From Bifidobacterium breve (lineage in GTDB: Bacteria > Actinomycetota > Actinomycetes > S36-B12), in contig CAMDKJ010000098.1 of the NCBI GenBank assembly GCA_945900705.1, positions 1-6,453 of the forward strand: a stretch of 6,453 nucleotides of DNA, in the 5' to 3' direction. The notes below the pieces were generated by a model, which was not told the DNA's origin, did no database searches, and worked only from the letters and a program-made list of their open reading frames with translations. Positions within the stretch are counted from its first letter, which is position 1; every line of letters starts with the position of its first letter. A program made the translations under genes and the position numbers. This document shows, piece after piece, positions 1 through 6,425 of the stretch.

Positions 1-1473
1 GAGCCATTGCTTGAGGTTTCCACCGACAAAGTCGATACCGAAATTCCATCCCCTGCCGCTGGTGTCCTTCTTGCGATTCGCGCTCAGGAGGACGAAACCG
101 TGCTCGTCGGTGCAGAACTAGCAGTCATCGGCGCGGCCGGTGACGCACCTGCACCTGCCGCTACCGCAGCACCGGTTGCGCCGCCCGCTCCGACACAGAC
201 TCCAAACAGCGCCCAAGGCACAGCTGAAATCAGCATCACTTTGCCCGCACTCGGCGAAAGTGTCACCGAAGGCACCGTCACCCGATGGTTAAAGCAGGTA
301 GGTGATCAAGTTACGGCCGATGAGCCGATCTTGGAGATCTCCACCGACAAAGTCGATACCGAGATCCCCGCACCGGCCAGTGGCACTTTGGTCGCGATTA
401 CCGCCGGTGAAGATCAAACCGTTGCTGTGGGGAGTGAACTTGGTCGTATTGCCACCGGTGCCAGTGCCTCAGTCGCCAGTGCGCCAGTTGCCGTAGCACC
501 GGTTGCAGTTGCAGTAGCACCGGTTGCTGTAGCACCGGTCGAGGTAGCAGACTTATCCGACGCGTATGTCACCCCACTAGTTCGACGCCTCGCCGCGCAA
601 AACAATATTGACCTAGCCACTGTCACCGGCACCGGTGTCGGAGGGCGCATCCGAAAACAAGATGTGCTCGATGCCGCGCAGCAAAAAGACGCTCCCGGCG
701 TGGTCGAAGCTGCAACGCCGGTAACCGCAGCCACCCCGCCGGCATCGCCACTTCGCGGCCGCACTGAAAAAATGCCAAGGCTGCGCAAGGTAATTGCCGA
801 ACGCCTTGTTGAATCCCTCCAAACATCTGCGCAATTGACGACCGTCATTGAAGTTGATGTCAGCCTCATCGCCAGCCTTCGTAATCGAGTTAAGAACGAG
901 TTCGAAGCGCGAGAAGGCGTCAAACTCACCTTCTTGCCGTTCTTCTGCAAGGCCGCGGTTGAGGCCCTAAAGCAATACCCGCAGGTAAATGCTTCCATCA
1001 ACATGGACGAAGGCACCATCACCTACCACGATTCCGAGAACCTAGGTATCGCGGTCGATACCGAGCGTGGTCTCCTTGTGCCGGTGATCCAGCGGGCCGG
1101 TGACTTAAACATCGCCGGGCTCGCGCGCCACATCGCCGATGTCGCCGAGCGCACCCGCACCAACAAAGTCAGCCCCGATGAACTCAGCGGCGGCACCTTC
1201 ACCGTTACCAACACCGGTAGCCGCGGCGCCCTTTTCGATACCCCAATCATCAACCTGCCCCAAGTTGCGATCCTTGGCACCGGTGCCGTCGTCAAGCGGC
1301 CGATCGTTGTCACCGATGCGACCGGTCAAGATGTCATCGCAATCCGGTCGATGGTTTACCTAGCGCTGTCCTACGATCACCGGATTATCGATGGGGCTGA
1401 TGCCGCACGCTTCCTAGGAACAATGCGCCAGCGTCTCGAAGAAGCATCATTCGAAGCCGAACTAGGCCTGTGA
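1..1473 (+). CDS. sucB: Dihydrolipoamide acyltransferase, E2 component of 2-oxoacid dehydrogenase complex (5'-partial)
   Basis: This is the E2 core of the pyruvate and/or 2-oxoglutarate dehydrogenase complex, in the cytoplasm. It carries acyl groups on lipoyl-lysine and transfers them to CoA. The reading frame is open from base 1 (EPLLEVSTDKVDTEI), so the 5' end is missing; the TTG at 7 is not a start. Numbering from base 1 gives 490 residues. Lipoyl domain 1 covers about 1-44 with target Lys10. An Ala/Pro linker follows, then lipoyl domain 2 at about 77-150 with Lys117. A Val/Ala/Pro linker leads to the E3/E1-binding domain at about 189-225 (YVTPLVRRLAAQNNID...GRIRKQDV). The catalytic domain runs from about 252 to 490 and has the HxxxDG motif (His460, Asp464, Gly465). 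About 30-35 residues are missing if no further lipoyl domain lies upstream. In actinobacteria this protein (sucB in automated annotation, dlaT in M. tuberculosis) can serve both complexes, so the substrate is not settled here. It is the probable substrate of LipB and LipA encoded downstream. Confidence 0.95.
   Translation, partial: EPLLEVSTDKVDTEIPSPAAGVLLAIRAQEDETVLVGAELAVIGAAGDAPAPAATAAPVAPPAPTQTPNSAQGTAEISITLPALGESVTEGTVTRWLKQVGDQVTADEPILEISTDKVDTEIPAPASGTLVAITAGEDQTVAVGSELGRIATGASASVASAPVAVAPVAVAVAPVAVAPVEVADLSDAYVTPLVRRLAAQNNIDLATVTGTGVGGRIRKQDVLDAAQQKDAPGVVEAATPVTAATPPASPLRGRTEKMPRLRKVIAERLVESLQTSAQLTTVIEVDVSLIASLRNRVKNEFEAREGVKLTFLPFFCKAAVEALKQYPQVNASINMDEGTITYHDSENLGIAVDTERGLLVPVIQRAGDLNIAGLARHIADVAERTRTNKVSPDELSGGTFTVTNTGSRGALFDTPIINLPQVAILGTGAVVKRPIVVTDATGQDVIAIRSMVYLALSYDHRIIDGADAARFLGTMRQRLEEASFEAELGL
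19..362 (+). repeat. Duplicated lipoyl-domain coding segment with a 23-bp exact repeat
   Basis: The bases around the two lipoylation codons are identical over 23 bp, at 19-41 and 340-362, encoding STDKVDTE in both copies. The offset is 321 bp, or 107 codons. The flanking sequence has diverged in both directions. This reflects tandem duplication of the lipoyl domain, with the attachment site kept by selection or gene conversion. Confidence 0.85.
493..540 (+). repeat. Short direct repeats encoding the Val-Ala-Pro linker of the E2 protein
   Basis: The 14-mer GTAGCACCGGTTGC occurs at 493-506 and 514-527. A shortened third copy, GTAGCACCGGTC, is at 529-540. The spacings are 21 and 15 bp, so the repeats stay in frame and encode VAPV(A/E)V units between lipoyl domain 2 and the E3-binding domain. 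Flexible Ala/Pro linkers of this kind let the lipoyl arm swing between active sites. Repeat slippage here would change linker length without a frameshift. Confidence 0.7.
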
Positions 1474-1477
1474 TTTC

Positions 1478-2368
1478 ATGAAGATCGCGATCACCGGCGC
1501 TTCCGGGCTCATCGGTTCAGCACTCGTAATTCACCTGCGGGCCCGAGGCCACGAGGTGCTGCGCCTTGTCCGGCGGCCGGCAGCCGCACCTGATGAAGTC
1601 ACCTGGGATGTTGCCGCCGGCACCGTCGACCTAGTGGGCTTAGCGGGCACCGAAGCGGTAGTTCACTTGGCTGGCGCTGGCGTTGGCGACCACCGCTGGA
1701 CAGAAGAGTACAAGCGCGAAATCTTAGATAGCCGCGTCGACGGCACCGCCACAATTGTGCGAGCGATTACCCAACTTGACCCCAAACCCCGCGTGCTGAT
1801 TGCCGGGTCGGCAATCGGTTGGTACGGCGATACGGGCGACAAAGCAGTCGATGAAAGTGACCGCGCTGGTACCGGATTCTTGGCCGATGTGGTGCGCGCT
1901 TGGGAGGCCGCGGCCGACCCAGCAGCCCAAGCCGGTATTCGCGTAGTTCACGCACGCACCGGTTTGGTTGTTGCCAAAGCCGGGGGCGCTTGGGCGAAAC
2001 TCTTCCCCCTATTTCGTCTCGGGCTCGGCGGTAAAATGGGCAGCGGCCGCCAGTACTGGTCTTGGATCTCTCTGCGCGATGAATTAGCCGCCCTCGAGTT
2101 TCTCCTGAGCTCTGACAACATCTCAGGGCCGGTCAATCTCACCGCCCCGCACCCCGCAACCAATGCAGAAGTCACGGCAACGATGGGTCGGGTACTTGGC
2201 CGGCCCACCTTGTTACCGGTGCCAAGCTTCGCACTTAAGACCGCTCTCGGTGAATTCTCCAGTGAAGTTCTAGGCAGTATTCGAGTCGTACCCGCGGTGC
2301 TCGAGGCCGAAGGTTTTACTTGGCAGGACCCAGATATCGAGTCGGCGATCCGGGCGGCCCTGGCCTAA
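1478..2368 (+). CDS. TIGR01777 family (YfcH/SDR39U1-like) NAD(P)-dependent epimerase/oxidoreductase
   Basis: This is a 296-residue atypical short-chain dehydrogenase whose substrate is unknown in the family. The N-terminal Rossmann fold opens with MKIAITGASGLIGSALV, giving the GxxGxxG nucleotide loop at Gly7, Gly10 and Gly13. Family landmarks follow in order: VVHLAGAGVGDHRWTEEYK (about 61-79), GSAIGWYGDTG (110-120), the segment with VVHARTGLVV (156-165), WSWISLRDE (194-202) and GPVNLTAPHPATNAEV (217-232). The C-terminal DUF1731-type tail covers about 245-293 and ends with EGFTWQDPDIESAIRAAL. The canonical SDR YxxxK pair is not evident near Tyr116, as I would expect for this family. The ATG lies 4 bases after the E2 stop, with only weak Shine-Dalgarno pairing, and no earlier in-frame start is plausible. 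The orthologue in M. tuberculosis is Rv2216, which sits in the same place between dlaT and lipB. A link to lipoate metabolism is suggested only by this conserved position. Confidence 0.9.
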   Translation: MKIAITGASGLIGSALVIHLRARGHEVLRLVRRPAAAPDEVTWDVAAGTVDLVGLAGTEAVVHLAGAGVGDHRWTEEYKREILDSRVDGTATIVRAITQLDPKPRVLIAGSAIGWYGDTGDKAVDESDRAGTGFLADVVRAWEAAADPAAQAGIRVVHARTGLVVAKAGGAWAKLFPLFRLGLGGKMGSGRQYWSWISLRDELAALEFLLSSDNISGPVNLTAPHPATNAEVTATMGRVLGRPTLLPVPSFALKTALGEFSSEVLGSIRVVPAVLEAEGFTWQDPDIESAIRAALA

Positions 2369-3615
2369 TGCCGTGCGACGTCGTCGTAGTGGGTGCCGGC
2401 CTTGCCGGTCTCGCCGCTGCGCGAGAGTTGTCAGTGCACGGGCTCAACGTCTTAGTACTCGAATCCGGTGACGAGGTCGGCGGGCGGGTGCGCACCGACC
2501 GAATCGATGGCTATTTATTAGATCGTGGATTTCAGCTCTACAACCCCGCGTATCCCGAAGCCGCACGGGTTCTTGACCACGACGCATTGCAACTTCGCCC
2601 ACTTACTCCAGGTGTCGTGGTCGCCCTCGCCGATGGCAATGCCCGACTTGGTGACCCGAGAAGCAGGCCGGGCTGGGCCGTGGATTCGGCTTCCCCGCGC
2701 ACCGGCTCCCTACTCAGCAAGGCGCGCTTTGCGCGGTACGCCCTCAGGGCGGCCAACACCCCCGCGCACCGCATCTTGTCCGGCGAAGATTTCTCGAGCG
2801 CCGTTGCACTGCGTGCCGCCGGAATCGACGACGCCCTATTCAATAAAGTCCTGCGCCCTTTCTTGGCGGGGGTCTTCCTTGAGCCAGATTTACAAACCTC
2901 GCGGCGGTTCATGGATTTAATCTTGAAGTCATTTGTAACTGGCACGCCCGCCGTGCCAAGTACCGGAATGCAGGCACTCCCCGAACAACTTCGCGACTCA
3001 CTCCCAGCTGGTTCGGTGCGGTGCAACACCACCGTCACCAAAGCTAAAGCTGGATTAGTCGTTACCGAAAGTGGAGAGTTTCGGATGCGCGCGATTGTTA
3101 TCGCTACCGATCCAATCGGGGCGAAATCATTGAATTCAAGTATCGCCGCGCCACTTGGTAGATCGGTAACCACTTGGTACCACCTAGCGACGCAATCAGG
3201 AAAGACCCTCAACGGTGGAGCCGGTGTCCTTGTTGTTGATGGTGATAATCGCGGGCCGGTTCTCAATTCAGTTGTGATGACAAATGCTGCTCCCAGTTAC
3301 GCACCAGCAGGCAAGGTTCTCATCTCTTCGTCGGCCCTCGGCACCAACGCAAGTGTCGAAGACGAACGAGCGGTGCGCACGCACCTGGCCACCATGTATG
3401 GCGTTGACACCACCGCTTGGGAGCCAATAGCCCACTACGCCATTTCGTACGCTTTGCCGGCTATGTTGCCGCCCCTACAGATACCTAGTGCGGTGAAACT
3501 TGCCGACGGCCTGTTCATTTGCGGTGATTACCGTGAGACCGCATCCATCCAAGGGGCGATGAGGAGTGGGCGCCGCGCAGCTGAAGCGGTACTTGCAGAC
3601 TTGGGTGTGCGATGA
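2368..3615 (+). CDS. FAD-dependent amine-oxidase/phytoene-desaturase-like oxidoreductase
   Basis: This is a 415-residue flavoprotein. The N-terminus CDVVVVGAGLAGLAAARELSVHG holds the dinucleotide-binding GxGxxG (Gly9, Gly11, Gly14), followed by acidic Glu32 for the FAD ribose and the GGRVRTD motif (38-44). Other family landmarks are LLDRGFQLYNPAYPEA (50-65), RPFLAGVFLEPDLQTS (163-178) and PSTGMQALPEQL (197-208). The C-terminal FAD-binding segment is GLFICGDYRETASIQGAMRSGRRAAEAV (381-408). This is the NAD(P)/FAD-dependent oxidoreductase group related to protoporphyrinogen oxidase and carotenoid desaturases. The substrate cannot be read from the sequence. No signal peptide or membrane helix is seen. 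I chose the ATG at 2368, which overlaps the preceding stop in TAATG and puts the GxGxxG loop at the usual distance from the N-terminus. A TTG at 2320 would add 16 residues (MAGPRYRVGDPGGPGL) not expected in the family. The stop overlaps the lipB start (ATGA). The gene is absent from the corresponding mycobacterial cluster. Confidence 0.88.
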   Translation: MPCDVVVVGAGLAGLAAARELSVHGLNVLVLESGDEVGGRVRTDRIDGYLLDRGFQLYNPAYPEAARVLDHDALQLRPLTPGVVVALADGNARLGDPRSRPGWAVDSASPRTGSLLSKARFARYALRAANTPAHRILSGEDFSSAVALRAAGIDDALFNKVLRPFLAGVFLEPDLQTSRRFMDLILKSFVTGTPAVPSTGMQALPEQLRDSLPAGSVRCNTTVTKAKAGLVVTESGEFRMRAIVIATDPIGAKSLNSSIAAPLGRSVTTWYHLATQSGKTLNGGAGVLVVDGDNRGPVLNSVVMTNAAPSYAPAGKVLISSSALGTNASVEDERAVRTHLATMYGVDTTAWEPIAHYAISYALPAMLPPLQIPSAVKLADGLFICGDYRETASIQGAMRSGRRAAEAVLADLGVR

Positions 3616-4271
3616 CTACCACCGATTCCGCACTTGATGTCCAGCTGATCGGTTTTGGCGACGACGCGATTGACTACGCTGCTGCTTGGGATTTGCAGCG
3701 TCGCGTACACGCTGATGTCGTATCGGGTGCAACTACCAACACCGTGCTACTCCTCGAGCACCCCTCGGTCTATACCGCGGGGCGCCGCACCGAAATTCAT
3801 GAACGACCATTTGATGGCACGCCGGTAATTGATGTTGACCGCGGCGGCAAGATAACTTGGCACGGGCCCGGTCAACTTGTTGGCTACCCGATTGTTCGCC
3901 TCCCCAGCCCACTAGATGTTGTTGCCCACGTTCGTCGCATCGAAGCCATGCTCATTTTGGTTTGCAGTGAATTCGGGGTGACCGGCGTTCGTATTGACGG
4001 GCGCAGCGGGGTCTGGATCCCCGCCGATGACCGCGGCCCTGACCGCAAGGTGGCGGCAATTGGCATTCGCGTCACCGAAGGTGTCACGATGCACGGGTTT
4101 GCACTCAACTGCGACTGCGATATGGCTTGGTTCGACAAGATCGTGCCCTGCGGGATAAAGGATGCAGAAGTTACCTCACTGAGCCAAGAAATTGGCCGCC
4201 GCGTGAGCGTCGCCGAAGTACTGCCAACGGTGATCGAGTTCCTGCCAGAACTAGTCCACCCCGTAGGCTGA
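3612..4271 (+). CDS. lipB: Lipoyl(octanoyl) transferase LipB
   Basis: LipB transfers octanoate from octanoyl-acyl carrier protein to the lipoyl-domain lysine of E2 and GcvH proteins, the first step of endogenous lipoate synthesis in the cytoplasm. The protein has 219 residues, a normal length. Visible family motifs are LLLEHPSVYTAGRR (47-59), RGGKITWHGPGQLVGYPIV (78-95, with His84), DRKVAAIGIRV (144-154, with catalytic Lys146) and HGFALNCDCDMAWFDKIVPCGI (161-182, with catalytic Cys180). The Cys/Lys dyad is intact. The ATG at 3612 overlaps the upstream TGA in ATGA, and no good Shine-Dalgarno sequence is visible, so translational coupling is likely. lipA follows after 4 bases. The target E2 is encoded three genes upstream. 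Confidence 0.97.
   Translation: MTTTDSALDVQLIGFGDDAIDYAAAWDLQRRVHADVVSGATTNTVLLLEHPSVYTAGRRTEIHERPFDGTPVIDVDRGGKITWHGPGQLVGYPIVRLPSPLDVVAHVRRIEAMLILVCSEFGVTGVRIDGRSGVWIPADDRGPDRKVAAIGIRVTEGVTMHGFALNCDCDMAWFDKIVPCGIKDAEVTSLSQEIGRRVSVAEVLPTVIEFLPELVHPVG
4264..4269 (+). promoter_or_regulatory. Candidate -10 element of an internal leaderless promoter for lipA
   Basis: TAGGCT fits the actinobacterial -10 pattern TANNNT. Exactly six bases separate it from the lipA ATG at 4276, which would place the transcription start at or next to the A of the start codon. The lipA start has no convincing Shine-Dalgarno sequence, in keeping with a leaderless message. No good -35 hexamer is seen. The same hexamer at the same spacing precedes the DUF4191 gene. 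The element overlaps the last codons and stop of lipB, so chance cannot be excluded. Confidence 0.4.
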
Positions 4272-4275
4272 TCAC

Positions 4276-5217
4276 ATGACCCTCGTCGAGCCGGTTTATT
4301 CAGATAGCCAAGGCCGGCGAATGCTACGGATAGAGGCGCGCAACGCCGAGGTGCCGATCGAGCGAAAGCCCGAGTGGATTCGTACCAAACTTAAGACCGG
4401 CCCTGAATTCTTGAAAATCAATGCCTTGGTCAAGGCGGAGGGCCTACATACTGTCTGCCAAGAAGCCGGATGCCCAAATATCTACGAGTGCTGGGAAGAC
4501 CGCGAAGCCACCTTCTTAATCGGTGGCGAGCAATGCACCCGGCGCTGTGACTTCTGCCAGATCGATACCGGCAAACCGGCACCATTGGATCGCGATGAGC
4601 CCCGCCGGGTTGCCGAGTCGGTGCGGGCTATGGGCCTACGGTACGCGACGGTCACCGGTGTAGCCCGTGATGATCTCCCCGACCAAGGTGCCTGGCTTTA
4701 TGCCGAAACCGTTCGCGTGATCAAAGAAGTGAACCCAGATACCAATGTCGAAGTTTTAATACCAGATTTCTCAGGTGAGCCACATTTGTTAGCCGAAGTA
4801 TTTGCGGCGGCTCCAGCGGTTTTGGCCCATAACCTTGAGACCGTACCTCGGATTTTCAAGCGCATCCGCCCGGCCTTTACCTATGAACGTAGTTTGGATG
4901 TTCTTACTCAGGCAAAAAGTGCCGGAATGGTTACCAAAAGCAACTTGATCTTGGGTATGGGTGAAGATGACGCAGAGATTGACACCGCGCTTATCGATCT
5001 GCACGCTGCTGGGTGTGATCTCCTGACGATCACGCAATACCTGCGCCCATCACCGCGCCATCATCCGGTCGACCGCTGGGTGAAACCAGAGGTTTTCGTC
5101 GACCTAGCTGAGCGGGCAACGCAAATTGGTTTTGTCGGAGTGATGAGTGGGCCTTTGGTGCGGTCAAGCTACCGCGCCGGGCGGCTCTACCAGCAGGCAA
5201 TGGAGGCAAGGAGTTGA
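4276..5217 (+). CDS. lipA: Lipoyl synthase LipA (radical SAM)
   Basis: LipA inserts two sulfur atoms at C6 and C8 of protein-bound octanoyl-lysine to make lipoyl-lysine, sacrificing its auxiliary [4Fe-4S] cluster as sulfur donor. The protein has 313 residues, within the usual range. The N-terminal auxiliary-cluster cysteines are in VCQEAGCPNIYECWE (Cys61, Cys66, Cys72). The radical-SAM motif CTRRCDFC gives Cys87, Cys91 and Cys94. The radical-SAM barrel covers most of 80-280. The C-terminal RSSYRAG motif (296-302) supplies the serine ligand of the auxiliary cluster. All key residues are present. The ATG at 4276 is preferred over Met16 because it lies 4 bases after lipB and because the RRMLRIEARN segment usually has a short leader before it. 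The stop overlaps the next gene's TTG start, and the end of the gene carries that gene's ribosome binding site. Confidence 0.98.
   Translation: MTLVEPVYSDSQGRRMLRIEARNAEVPIERKPEWIRTKLKTGPEFLKINALVKAEGLHTVCQEAGCPNIYECWEDREATFLIGGEQCTRRCDFCQIDTGKPAPLDRDEPRRVAESVRAMGLRYATVTGVARDDLPDQGAWLYAETVRVIKEVNPDTNVEVLIPDFSGEPHLLAEVFAAAPAVLAHNLETVPRIFKRIRPAFTYERSLDVLTQAKSAGMVTKSNLILGMGEDDAEIDTALIDLHAAGCDLLTITQYLRPSPRHHPVDRWVKPEVFVDLAERATQIGFVGVMSGPLVRSSYRAGRLYQQAMEARS
5202..5206 (+). promoter_or_regulatory. Strong ribosome binding site setting the TTG start of the MOSC gene
   Basis: GGAGG lies inside the last codons of lipA, with 7 bases between it and the TTG at 5214. It is the only strong Shine-Dalgarno sequence at a gene junction in this window. 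It supports a TTG start that overlaps the lipA stop in TTGA. Confidence 0.8.
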
Positions 5218-5741
5218 GCACAAGAGTTGAAGCGGTGCATATTTGGCCGGCTGGAGCAAAAACCCCCACCCCGGTAGCTGAACTCGAACTCGATTGGGGC
5301 GGCCCGGTGGGTGATCGTCATCACGGGCTAACCATGGCATCAGATGTCCGGCAGAAGGATGTTTTCCCGAGGGGAACCACGATCCGCAACCACCGGCAAC
5401 TCTCAATTGTTGATCTAACTGAACTTTCGAGCATCTGCGGCGAGCTCGGTATTGCGGAAATTGCACCCGGGGTGATAGCCGACAACATTTGCACCGAGGG
5501 CATCCCTGGGCTCACCGAGCTCCCTCGAATGACCAGATTGCTGTTCGCCGGCGGCGCGGTTGTCATGTTGGGTGGCGAGAACCTCCCCTGCACTATCGCC
5601 GGAGCCTTGGTGGAGGCGCAATACGGCACCGCCGCCGAGAAGTTCCCGAAAGCCGCGATGGGGCGGCGCGGCGTGACCGGCTGGGTCGAGCACCCCGGCC
5701 GCATCCATGCCGGGGAATTGATCGAGGTCCGGCTTCCCTAG
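5214..5741 (+). CDS. Stand-alone MOSC-domain protein
   Basis: This is a 175-residue protein consisting of little more than a MOSC (molybdenum cofactor sulfurase C-terminal) domain. Landmarks in order are GGPVGDRHHGL (29-39), RQLSIVDLTEL (61-71), GVIADNICTEGI (86-97), ENLPCTIAGALVE (122-134, with the conserved-type Cys126) and GRRGVTGWVEHPGRIHAGELIEV (150-172). MOSC proteins bind molybdenum cofactor or are proposed to carry sulfur; related ones detoxify N-hydroxylated bases with partner enzymes. No partner domain (ferredoxin, NifS-like or flavin) is fused here, so the actual role is open. Translation starts at TTG 5214, overlapping the lipA stop and backed by a GGAGG site, so coupling to lipA is likely. 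No signal peptide or membrane segment is seen. The gene is not part of the mycobacterial lipB-lipA-Rv2219 order, so it appears to be a lineage-specific addition. Confidence 0.87.
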   Translation: MSTRVEAVHIWPAGAKTPTPVAELELDWGGPVGDRHHGLTMASDVRQKDVFPRGTTIRNHRQLSIVDLTELSSICGELGIAEIAPGVIADNICTEGIPGLTELPRMTRLLFAGGAVVMLGGENLPCTIAGALVEAQYGTAAEKFPKAAMGRRGVTGWVEHPGRIHAGELIEVRLP

Positions 5742-5744
5742 GCT
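5739..5744 (+). promoter_or_regulatory. Candidate -10 element of an internal leaderless promoter for the DUF4191 gene
   Basis: TAGGCT (TANNNT type) lies six bases before the ATG at 5751, the same hexamer and spacing as before lipA. A weak -35-like TTGATC is at 5718-5723, 15 bases upstream, which is slightly short. The start has no clear Shine-Dalgarno sequence. The first three bases of the element are the TAG stop of the MOSC gene, so chance cannot be ruled out. Confidence 0.42.
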
Positions 5745-5750
5745 GGGCCC

Positions 5751-6425
5751 ATGGCCAAGGGAAAAATCCGCTCGACACTGTCCTCAATCGCCCAGAACTG
5801 GGGTATGACCCAGAAGGTCTACCGGACTTTGCCGCTCGAAGTCGGCGGGCTATTCCTCCTCGGCTACCTCGTGGGATTCGTCCCGACCTTTATCTTCTTG
5901 AACCTATTTACCGCCATCCTGGTCGGTATTCCCTTGGGCCTACTCGCGGCCGTTTTCTGGTTTAGCCGCCGCGCGATGAAAGCGGCCTACCGCCAGATTG
6001 AGGGGCAGCCAGGGGCGGCGGCTGCCGTAGTGCAATCACTGCGCGGTGGCTGGTTAGTAACACCAGGAATCGCAGTCAACAAGAACCAAGACTTAATCAG
6101 CCGAGTTGTCGGTAAACCTGGAGTCATCTTGATATCCGAAGGCCCAACAAGTCGGGTCAGCCACATGCTCGGCAATGAGCGCAAGAAGACCGCACGCTGG
6201 CTACCCGATATCCCGATCTACGAAATTCAGGTCGGCGACGAACCGGGCCAGGTCTCACTAGGCAAACTGCAGCGCTCATTAACCAAGTTGCCTCGCAACC
6301 TACGCGGTGGCGAGATCACCGACGTGCGCCGCCGCCTCGATGCTGTTAGTCAGACCGGTGGCTCACTGCCGATCCCGAAGGGGCCGATGCCGACGAGTAC
6401 CCGATCGGTGCGCCGCCCCCGCTAG
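5751..6425 (+). CDS. DUF4191 family membrane protein (Rv2219-like)
   Basis: This is a 224-residue conserved actinobacterial membrane protein of unknown function. A basic N-terminal stretch (about 1-29) precedes two closely spaced hydrophobic segments, at about 30-46 (VGGLFLLGYLVGFVPTF) and 48-70 (IFLNLFTAILVGIPLGLLAAVFW). These probably form a helical hairpin in the cytoplasmic membrane. The positive charges before the hairpin and just after it (RRAMKAAYR) suggest that both ends face the cytoplasm. The soluble part carries the family signature VNKNQDLISRVVGKPGVILISEG (109-131), and the tail is Pro/Arg-rich (PMPTSTRSVRRPR). There are no recognisable catalytic motifs. The gene follows the MOSC gene by 9 bases. 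Its M. tuberculosis counterpart, Rv2219, directly follows lipA, so the family's place downstream of lipA is kept here despite the inserted MOSC gene. Function cannot be inferred beyond this association. Confidence 0.9.
   Translation: MAKGKIRSTLSSIAQNWGMTQKVYRTLPLEVGGLFLLGYLVGFVPTFIFLNLFTAILVGIPLGLLAAVFWFSRRAMKAAYRQIEGQPGAAAAVVQSLRGGWLVTPGIAVNKNQDLISRVVGKPGVILISEGPTSRVSHMLGNERKKTARWLPDIPIYEIQVGDEPGQVSLGKLQRSLTKLPRNLRGGEITDVRRRLDAVSQTGGSLPIPKGPMPTSTRSVRRPR

Noticed and set aside
7..9. TTG as the true start of the E2 gene
   Set aside because: The frame is open to base 1 and the residues before it (EP) belong to the conserved lipoyl-domain sequence, so the gene is cut by the window edge.
414..1022. 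202-codon open frame on the - strand with Thr/Ala/Gly repeats
   Set aside because: It is the antisense shadow of the E2 gene. Its repeats are the reverse reading of the Val-Ala-Pro linker, and it has no domain signature.
2320..2367. Upstream TTG start extending the FAD oxidoreductase by 16 residues
   Set aside because: The extension overlaps the end of the TIGR01777 gene and adds a Gly/Pro-rich leader before the GxGxxG loop. The ATG in TAATG at 2368 fits both family length and operon style.
2538..3266. 242-codon open frame on the - strand
   Set aside because: It lies wholly inside the FAD oxidoreductase gene, whose motifs are clear. The antisense translation shows no recognisable motif and is typical of GC-rich coding DNA.
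5489..5965. 158-codon + strand frame bridging the MOSC and DUF4191 genes
   Set aside because: It overlaps two well-supported genes in another frame. Its Arg/His/Pro-rich translation is typical of an out-of-frame reading.
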